Positions 17,251-25,990 are shown, counted from the first letter of the stretch. The stretch is DNA of 29,209 nucleotides from an uncultured Leuconostoc sp. (GCF_946222815.1 NZ_CAMJRK010000009.1:1-29209), one strand, 5' to 3'. Notes: generated by a model from the letters alone, not told the origin. A program made the numbers and translations.

Positions 17251-18274
17251 AATTAACCTCTTTTTGTGGTGAAATAACAATGACTTGTGTGTCAATTTGA
17301 TGTAATTGCCAAAAATTAATGAGATTGTCGACATTGTCATTAAATACTGCAAACCCATTGTCGCCAAAACCGGCGCCGCTAATTTTTCCAGCAACATTTT
17401 TTAGGCTTGCCAGTAATATGGCTAATTTTGGTGTGATATAACCAGCAGGTAAATTATCAGTGAGTAGAAGCTGATTGGCGCGCAGACCCTTGGAAAAATT
17501 AGCATAGTTAGCTGTAACAACTGTATTAATAATATTTTGAACGATATCTTGACTTTCAGATAAAAATTCTTCTGCTAAGTTAAGACCCTTGATAGCAGAT
17601 TTAGTATCAGCTGATTCATGGGTGGCACCAAGCAATAGTTGCCAGTCAGTTGGCCAAGGCAGTGGGGTAATTGTTAATTTAGGCCAAGGTTTATTGATAA
17701 TCGTAGGCGTTAACCAACTTTTATTAGCTTGTGTAAACTCTGATAAATCAGGACTTTGATAAGCAATGACACCGCCATAAGTAATTGCGGCAATGTCGCC
17801 TAGAGAACCATTTTTTTGGACATGTAGATGAGCTAAACTAGCTAGTTTAAAGCGTGTTAAGATAGGTAGGTTAAGTTTGAAAAAATCATTGAACGCTTCA
17901 ACGATACCAACGACAACGGCGGCTGAAGATCCTAACCCCATTTTACCAAATGGGCCGTCTAGATTGCTTGTAACTGTTAGAATAACCTCATTGAACCGAT
18001 TATTTTTTGCATCAATCTTAACATAGTCATGAATAATTTTAATTGCAGCTCTAACATAACGCCAGTCGTCAACATACTGATTTTCGGTGTGATTAATTTG
18101 GAAATGCCATTGCTTGGGAAGGGTATTAGAATAGGCACTTGATTTTGTATTTGAGGGCATTATTTCAATGCTTAAACCAGTGGTTGTAGCAGCAAGTATT
18201 GCTGTGTTACCGGGATGTGTTACAGCATATTCGCCGGCCAAAAAAAGTTTACCGGGGATGAAAACTTTAGTCAT
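17243..18274 (-). CDS. mvaK2: Phosphomevalonate kinase
   Basis: GHMP-family kinase (343 aa) that phosphorylates 5-phosphomevalonate to the diphosphate. The N-terminus IPGKLFLAGEYAV and the ATP-binding KMGLGSSAAVV (111-121) are diagnostic of phosphomevalonate kinase rather than mevalonate kinase. It lies between mvaD and fni, overlapping each by 8 nt, so all three proteins are probably made from one transcript with coupled translation. Confidence 0.94.
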   Translation of the reverse strand: MTKVFIPGKLFLAGEYAVTHPGNTAILAATTTGLSIEIMPSNTKSSAYSNTLPKQWHFQINHTENQYVDDWRYVRAAIKIIHDYVKIDAKNNRFNEVILTVTSNLDGPFGKMGLGSSAAVVVGIVEAFNDFFKLNLPILTRFKLASLAHLHVQKNGSLGDIAAITYGGVIAYQSPDLSEFTQANKSWLTPTIINKPWPKLTITPLPWPTDWQLLLGATHESADTKSAIKGLNLAEEFLSESQDIVQNIINTVVTANYANFSKGLRANQLLLTDNLPAGYITPKLAILLASLKNVAGKISGAGFGDNGFAVFNDNVDNLINFWQLHQIDTQVIVISPQKEVNYE

Positions 18275-19217
18275 AAGTTATACCTGATCCGCTCGTAGCA
18301 ATTTCTATATGAAGTTGTGGTAGTTTATCATGTAAGGCTGCAACAATATGTGGGGCAGTAGTTAAAGTTGTTATAATTTTGACATTAGGACCAGCATCGA
18401 TGGTTGCAAAAGCCAACAAGCCTTGATGACGAATATCTTGAATGATTTTTAGTATTTGTTGTGTTTCACTTGTGAAGTAAGTGAAAGGTTGTTGTTGTGC
18501 AGTTAGATTTAAAGCATGCATGCTTAATGCGTTTTCTTCTGCAATACTACCAATTTTTTCAATATCTTTGTCCATGACGGCAGTCTGCATATCAACGAAT
18601 TGATTTTTACTTTTGTTTAGCCAGTCACCATAGTTAGGTGATGTCATTGCTCTGCGCATACCTTCACTAGAACTAACTTTTTTAATGTCAGATGATACTT
18701 CAGCAACCACAAGGGCTATTGGCATATCAGGTGCGTGGAGACTCTCAGCAAAAGAAGATGTATCATCTGTGCCTTCATGCCAAACGGCAAAATGGCCATA
18801 AAGTGATCGCGAAGCTGAACCAGAACCACGACGTGCAAGACGTGATAGTGATTCATTTGGCTTTATAATTCCGAGTTCACGTGTGACAGCACCTGTGAGC
18901 GCTGCAAATGCTGAAGCCGAAGAGGCTAATCCAGCGCTAGTTGGCACATGGTTAGTTGATGTGATGGTTAGTGGACTAAATTGACCAAGTTGTTCACGTA
19001 AAACATTTAAAAAATGGTGAGTTCTTGTTGTGTCTACCGATAAATTGTTTAAAATTAATTGATCACTATGCAAATTTGGCGTGACTGTTGTTTGCGTGTA
19101 AAACTGCTCAAGCGTTAAGGATAATGAACTAGTAGTTGGTAAGTTTAAGATAGGATCTTTTTTACCCCAATACTTAATAAGAGCGATATTCGTATGTGCG
19201 GTTGCTGTTGTGGACAT
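18267..19217 (-). CDS. mvaD: Diphosphomevalonate decarboxylase
   Basis: Converts mevalonate diphosphate to IPP with ATP. The 316-residue GHMP protein begins with the typical TATAHTNIALIKYWGKKD, has PTSAGLASSASAFAAL (92-107) as ATP loop, and the DAGPN motif (274-278) with the catalytic Asp. It is the first gene of the - strand cluster. The expected upstream partner mvaK1 (mevalonate kinase) is absent; the next gene is divergent. The Shine-Dalgarno sequence upstream of the ATG is weak (AGAAAG). Confidence 0.95.
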   Translation of the reverse strand: MSTTATAHTNIALIKYWGKKDPILNLPTTSSLSLTLEQFYTQTTVTPNLHSDQLILNNLSVDTTRTHHFLNVLREQLGQFSPLTITSTNHVPTSAGLASSASAFAALTGAVTRELGIIKPNESLSRLARRGSGSASRSLYGHFAVWHEGTDDTSSFAESLHAPDMPIALVVAEVSSDIKKVSSSEGMRRAMTSPNYGDWLNKSKNQFVDMQTAVMDKDIEKIGSIAEENALSMHALNLTAQQQPFTYFTSETQQILKIIQDIRHQGLLAFATIDAGPNVKIITTLTTAPHIVAALHDKLPQLHIEIATSGSGITYD

Positions 19218-19249
19218 AAGGATTCTTTCTGAAAATATAAGTTACTTCA

Positions 19250-19258
19250 ATATTATCA
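19250..19258 (-). promoter_or_regulatory. Candidate extended -10 for mvaD
   Basis: On the - strand TGATAATAT forms an extended -10 about 33 nt upstream of the mvaD ATG. No -35 hexamer is recognisable, so the call is tentative. Confidence 0.4.
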
Positions 19259-19397
19259 TATTTAAACTTTTTAGGCAGGATTCATTGCTAAAATGTGGCA
19301 ATATTTTATGCTTACGATTTTACGAAATATGTTAGTATTAAAGTAATACAAATTTTAAAAAATTGTATTTTAGCAGCATAATTATTGGAGGAGTTTT

Positions 19398-20552
19398 ATG
19401 GTAAAAAATAAAGAAAAACAGTCTTGGTATCGTCGACTGTTTTCAGGAAATGATTTATTACATGGTTTGCTTGTTATTTTACTTATCTTATTGATTATTT
19501 TTTTGGGTTGGCAAGTGCGTTTTATATTTGAGCCAGTACGTGCATTATTTACAGCAGTCGGTGCGCCAATTTTAATTGCTGGTGTACTGTACTATTTACT
19601 CAGTCCAGTGGTTAATTTGATGAGTAAATATACGCGATTGCCACGTGGTATATCAATTGGTATAATTTTGATCATATTATTAGCAGTTCTAGCAGGCATT
19701 ATAACGATGGTAGTCTTTGTATTACGTAGCCAAGTTGTCACCTTTATTGATAATTGGCCTGGCTATTGGCATACAAGCCAAAATTTCATTAATGAGACAT
19801 TTAAATCAGATCAGTTTAATCCAGTAAGAGAGTTTTTAAATCATACAAACACCAATATCAACCAAACCGTCATTGATTGGAGTCGGAAATACCTGACAAC
19901 TGGTGTAGCTGGCATTAGTTCATTTGCATCAATATTAACAACTGTTGGTATAACAGCTGTTGCAACACCTTTTATTCTGTATTATATGTTATTGGATGGG
20001 CATAAATTTTCTGAATTTATTGCTGAGAAATTTCCACCGCAAGCACAACAATCATTGCAACAGTTATTGAAAGATATCAGCAAGCAAATTGCACAATACA
20101 TTCGTGGACAACTAGGTGTTGCTTTTGCGGTTATGATTATGTTTAGTATTGGGTTCACATTGATTGGGTTACCCTATGGCATTTTGCTTGCCATAATGGC
20201 AGGTTTCTTTAATATGATTCCCTATGTTGGGTCAATTATTGCACAAGTACCCGTATGGACTGTCGCGCTAATAGCAGGTGGACCAAAAATGTTAGTATTA
20301 GCAATTATTGTTTTAGCCATTGAACAACCAATTGAAGGACATGTGATTGCACCAAAAATTTTGGGTGAAGCGTTATCTATTCATCCAGTAACAGTTATTG
20401 TTGTATTATTAAGTAGTGGGCATATATTTGGTGTTCTAGGTATCATTTTAGCAGTACCGACATATGCTGTTGTAAAGGTTATCGTAATACGTATTTATAT
20501 GTGGTGGCGTAGTAATTCAGAATTTTATAAAGACGAAGTGGAAGACATATAG
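19398..20552 (+). CDS. AI-2E family transporter (PerM/YtvI-like)
   Basis: A 384-residue polytopic membrane protein of the AI-2E family. Hydrophobic helices lie near residues 15-38, 50-70, 80-108, 175-200 and several more between 230 and 375, with a soluble stretch around 110-175. PYVGSIIAQVPVW and HPVTVIVVLLSSGHIFGVLG are family hallmarks. The family name comes from an autoinducer-2 exporter, but most members have other or unknown roles (some are Na+/H+ antiporters). GGAGGAG precedes the ATG. It is 2 nt upstream of trmL and likely co-transcribed with it. Confidence 0.86.
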   Translation: MVKNKEKQSWYRRLFSGNDLLHGLLVILLILLIIFLGWQVRFIFEPVRALFTAVGAPILIAGVLYYLLSPVVNLMSKYTRLPRGISIGIILIILLAVLAGIITMVVFVLRSQVVTFIDNWPGYWHTSQNFINETFKSDQFNPVREFLNHTNTNINQTVIDWSRKYLTTGVAGISSFASILTTVGITAVATPFILYYMLLDGHKFSEFIAEKFPPQAQQSLQQLLKDISKQIAQYIRGQLGVAFAVMIMFSIGFTLIGLPYGILLAIMAGFFNMIPYVGSIIAQVPVWTVALIAGGPKMLVLAIIVLAIEQPIEGHVIAPKILGEALSIHPVTVIVVLLSSGHIFGVLGIILAVPTYAVVKVIVIRIYMWWRSNSEFYKDEVEDI

Positions 20553-20554
20553 AA

Positions 20555-21067
20555 ATGACTAATCATATTGTATTATTTGAACCCTTAATGCCAGCAAACA
20601 CTGGTAATATTGCACGTACAACAGCAGGTACTGATGCCGTTTTACATTTAATCGAACCATTAGGGTTTGAACTTGATGATAAACATGTTAAACGTGCAGG
20701 ATTAGATTATTGGGAGCATGTGAAGTTGGTAAGGCATGCCAGCTTACCCGATTTTCTGGCAACTTTGACTGGTAAAGATCAACTTTATTTAGTTTCTAAA
20801 TTTGCGAACATGGATTATACACAGCCTGATTATAATCAAACGCAAGGTGATCAATACTTTTTGTTTGGTAAAGAAACCACTGGGCTACCGGAAGTATTTA
20901 TGCGTCAAAATCCTGAAAAAGCAATTCGTATTCCACAAAATGATACACATATTAGGTCACTAAATCTGTCAAATACCGTTGCAATTGTTTTGTTTGAAGC
21001 GTTACGTCAACAGCATTTTCCTAATTTAGATACGATTCATACTTATGAACAAGATAAATTGAAGTAA
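20555..21067 (+). CDS. trmL: tRNA (cytidine/uridine-34 2'-O-)methyltransferase
   Basis: A 170-residue SPOUT methyltransferase that 2'-O-methylates the wobble base of certain leucine tRNAs using S-adenosylmethionine. The N-terminal PLMPANTGNIARTTAG, the knot motif FGKETTGLPE (104-113) and SLNLSNTVAIVLFEALRQ (135-152) are the three conserved SPOUT blocks. It is a minimal single-domain protein, as in the TrmL group. It follows the AI-2E gene by 2 nt. The tRNA downstream has its own promoter, so adjacency to a tRNA gene is probably chance. Confidence 0.93.
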   Translation: MTNHIVLFEPLMPANTGNIARTTAGTDAVLHLIEPLGFELDDKHVKRAGLDYWEHVKLVRHASLPDFLATLTGKDQLYLVSKFANMDYTQPDYNQTQGDQYFLFGKETTGLPEVFMRQNPEKAIRIPQNDTHIRSLNLSNTVAIVLFEALRQQHFPNLDTIHTYEQDKLK

Positions 21068-21071
21068 GCGG

Positions 21072-21100
21072 TTGACAATAGTTAAAATAATTGTTACTAT
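21072..21100 (+). promoter_or_regulatory. Promoter of tRNA-Glu
   Basis: A perfect -35 TTGACA (21072-21077), a 17-nt spacer and a -10 TACTAT (21095-21100) lie about 40 nt upstream of the mature tRNA 5' end. Confidence 0.75.
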
Positions 21101-21139
21101 AATATAGTTATTTCCATAATGAATATAACAGCTGACCAT

Positions 21140-21211
21140 GGCTCGTTGGTCAAGCGGCTAAGACGCTGCCCTTTCACGGCGGAATCGAGAGTTCGATTCT
21201 CTCACGAGCTA
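21140..21211 (+). tRNA. tRNA-Glu (TTC)
   Basis: A 72-nt cloverleaf. The acceptor arm GGCTCGT (21140-21146) pairs with ACGAGCT (21204-21210), including a G1-U72 wobble, with discriminator A at 21211. The anticodon loop CTTTCAC (21171-21177) carries anticodon TTC at 21173-21175. The T arm is GAGAG-TTCGATT-CTCTC (21187-21203). The CCA end is not encoded. It stands alone with its own promoter and terminator. Confidence 0.96.
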
Positions 21212-21212
21212 T

Positions 21213-21245
21213 AAAAAGTCGCAACCTTGGTTGTGACTTTTTATA
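21213..21245 (+). terminator. Terminator of tRNA-Glu
   Basis: A 13-bp stem (21213-21225 with 21230-21242, one G-T pair) with loop CTTG ends in a T run, starting immediately after the tRNA discriminator base. Confidence 0.85.
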
Positions 21246-21273
21246 TTGTGTCAGAAAATGTTAAGAAAGAAAA

Positions 21274-21287
21274 CGAACAAGTGTTTG
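21274..21287 (+). promoter_or_regulatory. LexA (SOS) box-like operator of ftsK
   Basis: CGAACAAGTGTTTG matches the Gram-positive LexA/DinR consensus CGAACRNRYGTTYC at 13 of 14 positions. It is the core of a wider 13-bp dyad (with one mismatch) and covers the -35 position of the ftsK promoter, where a repressor would block RNA polymerase. Confidence 0.6.
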
Positions 21288-21298
21288 TTTTCTTTTCA

Positions 21299-21307
21299 TG
21301 GTAAAAT
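21299..21307 (+). promoter_or_regulatory. Extended -10 promoter of ftsK
   Basis: TGGTAAAAT is an extended -10. Transcription would start near 21314, leaving a 33-nt leader to the TTG start at 21347. Confidence 0.6.
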
Positions 21308-21346
21308 AAAGTCTAGGTCATTAAGTAATAATAAAGGTGAAGATAA

Positions 21347-23731
21347 TTGGCAACTCGAAAAACACCCCAAAAACGTCGCACGACGACACGAAAAAAAGTA
21401 AACACAAATAGAATTATTAGTAAAAATATCGTTATTTTATTGATGGCATTATTTGGTGTATTAGGTATATTTAAATTAGGTTTACTAGGCGTGTATATGT
21501 CAAATATCTGTCGCTTCTTTTTTGGTAACTTGTATCTTGGATTTTTAGTACCATTTACAGCTGCTTTAAGTTATTGTTTTATATTTAAAAAATTACCAAA
21601 AATCGCCGGACATTTTTGGATAGGGGCTATTATGGTCTTTACTTCATTGCTTACGATGTCTTCCCTACTGTTTTTTACATACACATTGAAAAACGGCAAT
21701 GGCTATATGCAAGAGGTAGTCTATTTAATCGGACAGGATTTTATTAATAAGGCAACAAATACACCAGTGGGTGGTGGCAGCGTAGGTGCTATAATATATC
21801 AATTATTATTCACCTTGATGTCAAATATTGGCACATGGATTGTTTCAATCATACTATTGTTTGCTGGGGTTGTTAGTTTCTTCCGTATTCCGGCTCGTGA
21901 TTTGACACAAAAGGGTATTGAGAAAGCTCAAAAAGGTGTGGCGTATGTTCAAGAACAACACGCAAATATGCCACCACGAGCACCACTTTTTAAAAAACGT
22001 GATCGGCAAAAAAAGCGTATGACTGATTATGGTGATGATCCATTAGGCGTTCATAAAGACGTGCCATCGCCGGTGTCTAAAGAACCACAACTTGATGTTG
22101 ATCAAAGAAAACAAGATACCGAGGACTTTGTAAAGCCTGAAATTAAATGGCGTGGACCTATAACAGAAGAAACCATACAAAACGACGTCGTGGCAAAAAA
22201 TGTCGGCAAATCAACTGAAACGCCTGACGAATTGGTTGAATTAGCTACAGGCACAACAGAAGATGAGAATCCTGATTATCAATTGCCAACTATCGACTTG
22301 TTAACGCAAGTTGCGCCAACTGATCAAACGAAAGAATTTAAAAGTTTAACTGAAAAATCACGTCTAGTACGTGATACGCTCCTTAGTTTTGGCGTGGAAG
22401 CTGAAGTGACCAGTGTGTCTCTTGGACCAACTGTAACGCAGTATGAACTTAAACCAGGACAAGGAGTTAAAGTTAATCGCATTGCTAACTTATCAGATGA
22501 TCTGGCATTAGCGTTGGCAGCAAAATCTATTCGAATTGAAGCGCCGATACCTGGCAAACCATATGTAGGTATCGAAGTGCCAAACGATACTCAAGCTACA
22601 GTTAGTTTCCGTGATATGCTTGAACAAGCTCCAAAAGATGACAAACATCTTTTGAATGTGCCATTAGGTCGTGATGTTACAGGAAATATTATCATGGCTA
22701 ATTTAGCGGATATGCCACATTTATTAATTGCTGGATCAACAGGTTCAGGTAAATCAGTTGGCCTAAATAGTATTATTATTTCAATTATTTTAAAGGCAAA
22801 ACCAAGTGAAGTAAAATTGATGATGGTCGATCCGAAAGTGGTTGAATTGTCAATTTATAATGGGATTCCACATTTATTGACACCAGTTGTTTCTGATCCA
22901 CGCAAGGCGGCGAAGTCTTTGCAAAAAGTTGTAGACGAAATGGAAAATCGTTATAAATTACTTGCACAATTTGGGAAACGTAATATTGGAGAATATAACT
23001 TAGCGGTTGACAAGCAAAATGCTGAAGCTAAAGAATCCGGTGCTACTGTTATGCAAAAAATGCCGTATATTGTAGCAATTGTTGATGAATTTGCAGATTT
23101 GATGAGTACGGTTGGATCGGAAATAGAAGTATCTATTGCACGTTTAGGAGCAAAGGCACGTGCAGCAGGAATTCATATGATTCTAGCAACGCAGCGGCCG
23201 GATGTGAAAGTTATTAATGGGACAATTAAGAGCAATATACCAGGACGTATTGCTTTTAGAACTGCTTCAGGTATTGATTCACGTACCATTTTAGACACTA
23301 ATGGTGCTGAAAAATTGTTAGGCAAAGGGGATATGATTTTTGCTCCACCAGGAAAACCTACGCAACGAGTGCAAGGTGCATTTATCAGTAATACTGATGT
23401 CACTAACGTTGTCGAGTTTGTTAAGGCGCAACAAGAAGCTCAGTACTCAGAGTCAATGACCGTAACTGATGATGAAATTTCACAAGATAATGGTAATGGT
23501 GTGAGCCAAGGTGATAGTGAAGATGAACTATTTCAGGAAGCTATACAATTCATTATTGAACAACAAAAGGCGTCAACTTCATTACTGCAACGTCGTTTCC
23601 GTATAGGTTATAATCGCGCTGCGCGATTAATTGATGATTTAGAAGCAGGGGGTTATATTGGTCCAGCTGACGGATCACGACCACGTCATGTCAATATTAG
23701 TGATGGCACTTCAGGTATAGAACACGATTAG
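21347..23731 (+). CDS. ftsK: DNA translocase FtsK/SpoIIIE
   Basis: A membrane-anchored hexameric ATPase that pumps chromosomal DNA through the division septum and helps dimer resolution. The 794 residues comprise a basic N-terminus, about four membrane helices between residues 27 and 175, a charged linker (about 200-320), the RecA-like motor with Walker A GSTGSGKS (463-470) and Walker B Asp580-Glu581 in IVDEFADLM, and a C-terminal winged-helix gamma domain (about 725-785, QRRFRIGYNRAARLID) for oriented DNA recognition. The start is TTG at 21347 with AAGGTGA 6 nt upstream. A LexA-like box overlaps its promoter. It ends before a shared bidirectional terminator. Confidence 0.95.
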   Translation: MATRKTPQKRRTTTRKKVNTNRIISKNIVILLMALFGVLGIFKLGLLGVYMSNICRFFFGNLYLGFLVPFTAALSYCFIFKKLPKIAGHFWIGAIMVFTSLLTMSSLLFFTYTLKNGNGYMQEVVYLIGQDFINKATNTPVGGGSVGAIIYQLLFTLMSNIGTWIVSIILLFAGVVSFFRIPARDLTQKGIEKAQKGVAYVQEQHANMPPRAPLFKKRDRQKKRMTDYGDDPLGVHKDVPSPVSKEPQLDVDQRKQDTEDFVKPEIKWRGPITEETIQNDVVAKNVGKSTETPDELVELATGTTEDENPDYQLPTIDLLTQVAPTDQTKEFKSLTEKSRLVRDTLLSFGVEAEVTSVSLGPTVTQYELKPGQGVKVNRIANLSDDLALALAAKSIRIEAPIPGKPYVGIEVPNDTQATVSFRDMLEQAPKDDKHLLNVPLGRDVTGNIIMANLADMPHLLIAGSTGSGKSVGLNSIIISIILKAKPSEVKLMMVDPKVVELSIYNGIPHLLTPVVSDPRKAAKSLQKVVDEMENRYKLLAQFGKRNIGEYNLAVDKQNAEAKESGATVMQKMPYIVAIVDEFADLMSTVGSEIEVSIARLGAKARAAGIHMILATQRPDVKVINGTIKSNIPGRIAFRTASGIDSRTILDTNGAEKLLGKGDMIFAPPGKPTQRVQGAFISNTDVTNVVEFVKAQQEAQYSESMTVTDDEISQDNGNGVSQGDSEDELFQEAIQFIIEQQKASTSLLQRRFRIGYNRAARLIDDLEAGGYIGPADGSRPRHVNISDGTSGIEHD

Positions 23732-23761
23732 TGTTAATATCTGACTAGGCGATAAACTATT

Positions 23762-23804
23762 AAAAATACACGAACTCAGACATGGTCTGAGTTCGTGTAT
23801 TTTT
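23762..23804. terminator. Bidirectional terminator, ftsK / 164-aa gene
   Basis: A perfect 20-bp inverted repeat (23762-23781 with 23785-23804) with a 3-nt ATG loop has A5 on one end and T5 on the other, so it can end transcription from both sides. The stop codon of the - strand gene (23803-23805) overlaps its edge. Confidence 0.92.
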
Positions 23805-24297
23805 ATTGTTGTTTAAACATGGGCTTAATTTTTTCAGCGAAACTATGATCCGGATCATTAACGAATGTCGTATAATCCTGCCAATACTTATCAGATAAGA
23901 TAACTGGTTCTGCAATATTATCTGGAATAAATCCTCTAGGAATATTGCCACCTTTGTTTAAAGGGCCATCATAGGTCATTGAAAAATCTTTTAATTTTTT
24001 TTCAATAACTAGTGATTGCGGGCCAAACCAATTGTATGGTTCACGATGGATAAGACTATCGTCAGTTTTGAAAATATCAAAATGGGTGCTTACTTTGAAT
24101 GGATGCACTAGAGAAACGAATGTGATTTGGCGATTATCAATGTAAACAATACCACCAGCCATTTCAGAAGGTAAGTTGATGTGTTTGTTTTTTTCTGCCG
24201 CCAATAATAATAGGCCAGTATAATCAATTTCTAGTGCTACTGGTTTACCGAGTAGAATTGTTAGTAGCTGTTCTGGTGCGATACTTAGTGTTTTCAT
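23803..24297 (-). CDS. Hypothetical protein downstream of adenine deaminase
   Basis: A 164-residue protein I do not recognise. It has no signal peptide, membrane helix, cysteine pair or obvious nucleotide-binding motif. It looks like a soluble alpha/beta protein, with alternating hydrophobic strands in the first 80 residues (LEIDYTGLLLLAAE, GIVYIDNRQITFVSLVHPF) and a Pro/Gly/Asp-rich C-terminal half. The start ATG lies 2 nt after the ade stop and has only a distant AAGGT, so it is probably translated by coupling with ade. Codon use looks like that of the neighbours, which supports a real gene. The role is unknown; a link to purine salvage is guilt by association only. Confidence 0.75.
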   Translation of the reverse strand: MKTLSIAPEQLLTILLGKPVALEIDYTGLLLLAAEKNKHINLPSEMAGGIVYIDNRQITFVSLVHPFKVSTHFDIFKTDDSLIHREPYNWFGPQSLVIEKKLKDFSMTYDGPLNKGGNIPRGFIPDNIAEPVILSDKYWQDYTTFVNDPDHSFAEKIKPMFKQQ

Positions 24298-24299
24298 AA

Positions 24300-25955
24300 T
24301 TAGTCTTGAACCTTAATGAAAGAAAAACTGTTGAAGTCAAACAAACCTTGATCTGTAATTTTCAGACTGGGAATTACCGGTAAGGCCATGAAAGATAGGG
24401 TCAAGAAGGGATCATACTCAATGTCGCTAATATCAGAAAATGCTTTTTGTAACTTGTTATTGGTTGCAACTGTATCTTGAAATGACTGATCAGACATTAA
24501 ACCACCAATCGCAAGTGGTAAAGTTGTTATTTTGCCATTATTGACAACAACTTGTCCACCGCCAATTTGACGTAATGTATCTGCAGCGAGAATAATATCA
24601 GAATCATTTGTACCAGCAATGATGATATTGTGCGAATCATGAGCAATCGTTGAAGCAATTGCGCCAGATCTTAGATTAAAGCCTTTGATTATACCAATAC
24701 CGTGCCCAAGATTATGATATCGTTCGGCGACAACTATTTTTGCGTAAGCATTGTCTGGCTTAAAATAGCCATTGGCACTTGGGACGTTTTCAATAGTATG
24801 CTGTGTCGTAATATGGTGAGGCATAATATTGATGACATGTGCAGGCTTTTTTGAATTAATTGGTAATTCAATATCTGACGTTGTCAAAGTGAAATTGAGA
24901 AGTTGATTGGCGAGTGGCGTTACTTGAGTTTTTGGTTCAGCATACCATTCACCGTTGATCATCGTTTGTTTCACAGTAAAATCAGTTAGTTGATCGATTA
25001 TGACTAAATCGGCTACAAAACCATCAGTTAATGCGCCGATATTTTGGAGATGTTGTGCTTGGGCAGCATTATAACTACCGATTGTGAATGCCATGGCAGG
25101 TGCCATACCGTTTTTAATTGCTAACTTAACGCTGAAATCAATTGAACCTTCATGTTGTATGTCGTTGGCTGTTTTATCATCAGTAGCAAATGAAAAGTGT
25201 GATTGATTGGCAGCATTAATTGCCGGAAGAATAGCGACTTCGTCACGTTCAACTGTGCCTTCACGTACAAATACTGAAAAGCCTGAATTTAAACGCTCAA
25301 GTGCTTGTGTTGCATTTTCACTTTCGTGATCGGTATCAATGCCATATTTGCGATAAATTGCGAGCTGAGCTCGTGATAATCCGGAGGCATGGCCATCGAC
25401 ATGTTTGCCAGCTGCCTGGGCATCCCTAATTTTTTGATGCATGTCACCATCTTCATTGAAAACAGCAGGAAAATCCATCACCTCAGCCAGCCCATTAACT
25501 TCTGGTACGCTATAAAACGGTTTAAGGGCATCTGCGTGTAATGTTGCACCGGTATGCTCAAATGGTGTTGCTGGAACGGATGATGGCAGCATGTAGTGTA
25601 TGTGAAGTGGTGATTGTCGTGCCTCCTCCAACATATATTGAATCCCAGAAATACCTGAAACACTAGCAATTTCATGTGGATCAGCAAAGATTCTAGTGAT
25701 GCCATGCGGAATGACGAGTTTACCAAATTCACTAGGTGCTAATAGCGAGCTTTCAATATGTACATGAGCATCAATTAATCCTGGAATAACATATTGTCCC
25801 TGAGCGTCATAGGTATGTAGTGCTTTAAGATCTGAGCGTTGGCCACGATAAACAATTTTGGCATTGTCTATCCAAAGTTCTGTTTCATCAAATTTAAGAT
25901 TAAATACATCTAAAATTTTGGCATTAATAATATGCCATGTCACGTTTTTTGTCAC
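24300..25955 (-). CDS. ade: Adenine deaminase
   Basis: Deaminates adenine to hypoxanthine for salvage, which the hpt product can then convert to IMP. It belongs to the amidohydrolase superfamily: PGLIDAHVHIESS carries the first metal ligands (HxH at 64-66 from this start), followed by FADPHEIAS and TDHES. The C-terminal domain (IAHDSHNIIIAGTND, GGQVVVNNGKI) is specific to the Ade family. I choose GTG at 25955, with AAAGTGAG 7 nt upstream. The longer frame beginning at ATG 25973 has no ribosome site and would place the start almost on the predicted transcription start. Length is 551 (or 557) residues. It is transcribed with the 164-aa gene. Confidence 0.93.
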   Translation of the reverse strand: MTKNVTWHIINAKILDVFNLKFDETELWIDNAKIVYRGQRSDLKALHTYDAQGQYVIPGLIDAHVHIESSLLAPSEFGKLVIPHGITRIFADPHEIASVSGISGIQYMLEEARQSPLHIHYMLPSSVPATPFEHTGATLHADALKPFYSVPEVNGLAEVMDFPAVFNEDGDMHQKIRDAQAAGKHVDGHASGLSRAQLAIYRKYGIDTDHESENATQALERLNSGFSVFVREGTVERDEVAILPAINAANQSHFSFATDDKTANDIQHEGSIDFSVKLAIKNGMAPAMAFTIGSYNAAQAQHLQNIGALTDGFVADLVIIDQLTDFTVKQTMINGEWYAEPKTQVTPLANQLLNFTLTTSDIELPINSKKPAHVINIMPHHITTQHTIENVPSANGYFKPDNAYAKIVVAERYHNLGHGIGIIKGFNLRSGAIASTIAHDSHNIIIAGTNDSDIILAADTLRQIGGGQVVVNNGKITTLPLAIGGLMSDQSFQDTVATNNKLQKAFSDISDIEYDPFLTLSFMALPVIPSLKITDQGLFDFNSFSFIKVQD

Positions 25956-25981
25956 AATAACACTCACTTTCATTTTTTAAT

Positions 25982-25990
25982 AGTTTACCA
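25982..25990 (-). promoter_or_regulatory. Candidate extended -10 for ade
   Basis: On the - strand TGGTAAACT resembles an extended -10. Transcription would begin near 25975, which supports the GTG start at 25955 over the ATG at 25973. A TTAACA 15 nt upstream is a poor -35. Confidence 0.4.

Noticed and set aside
19345..19369. Inverted repeat AATACAA/TTGTATT upstream of the AI-2E gene
   Set aside because: The stem is 7 bp and AT-only with a loose loop in a very AT-rich intergenic region. Chance is a sufficient explanation.
21140..21211. tRNA-Glu as an integration site for a mobile element
   Set aside because: No repeated 3' tRNA segment, integrase or foreign-looking genes lie next to it. Only its terminator and ftsK follow.
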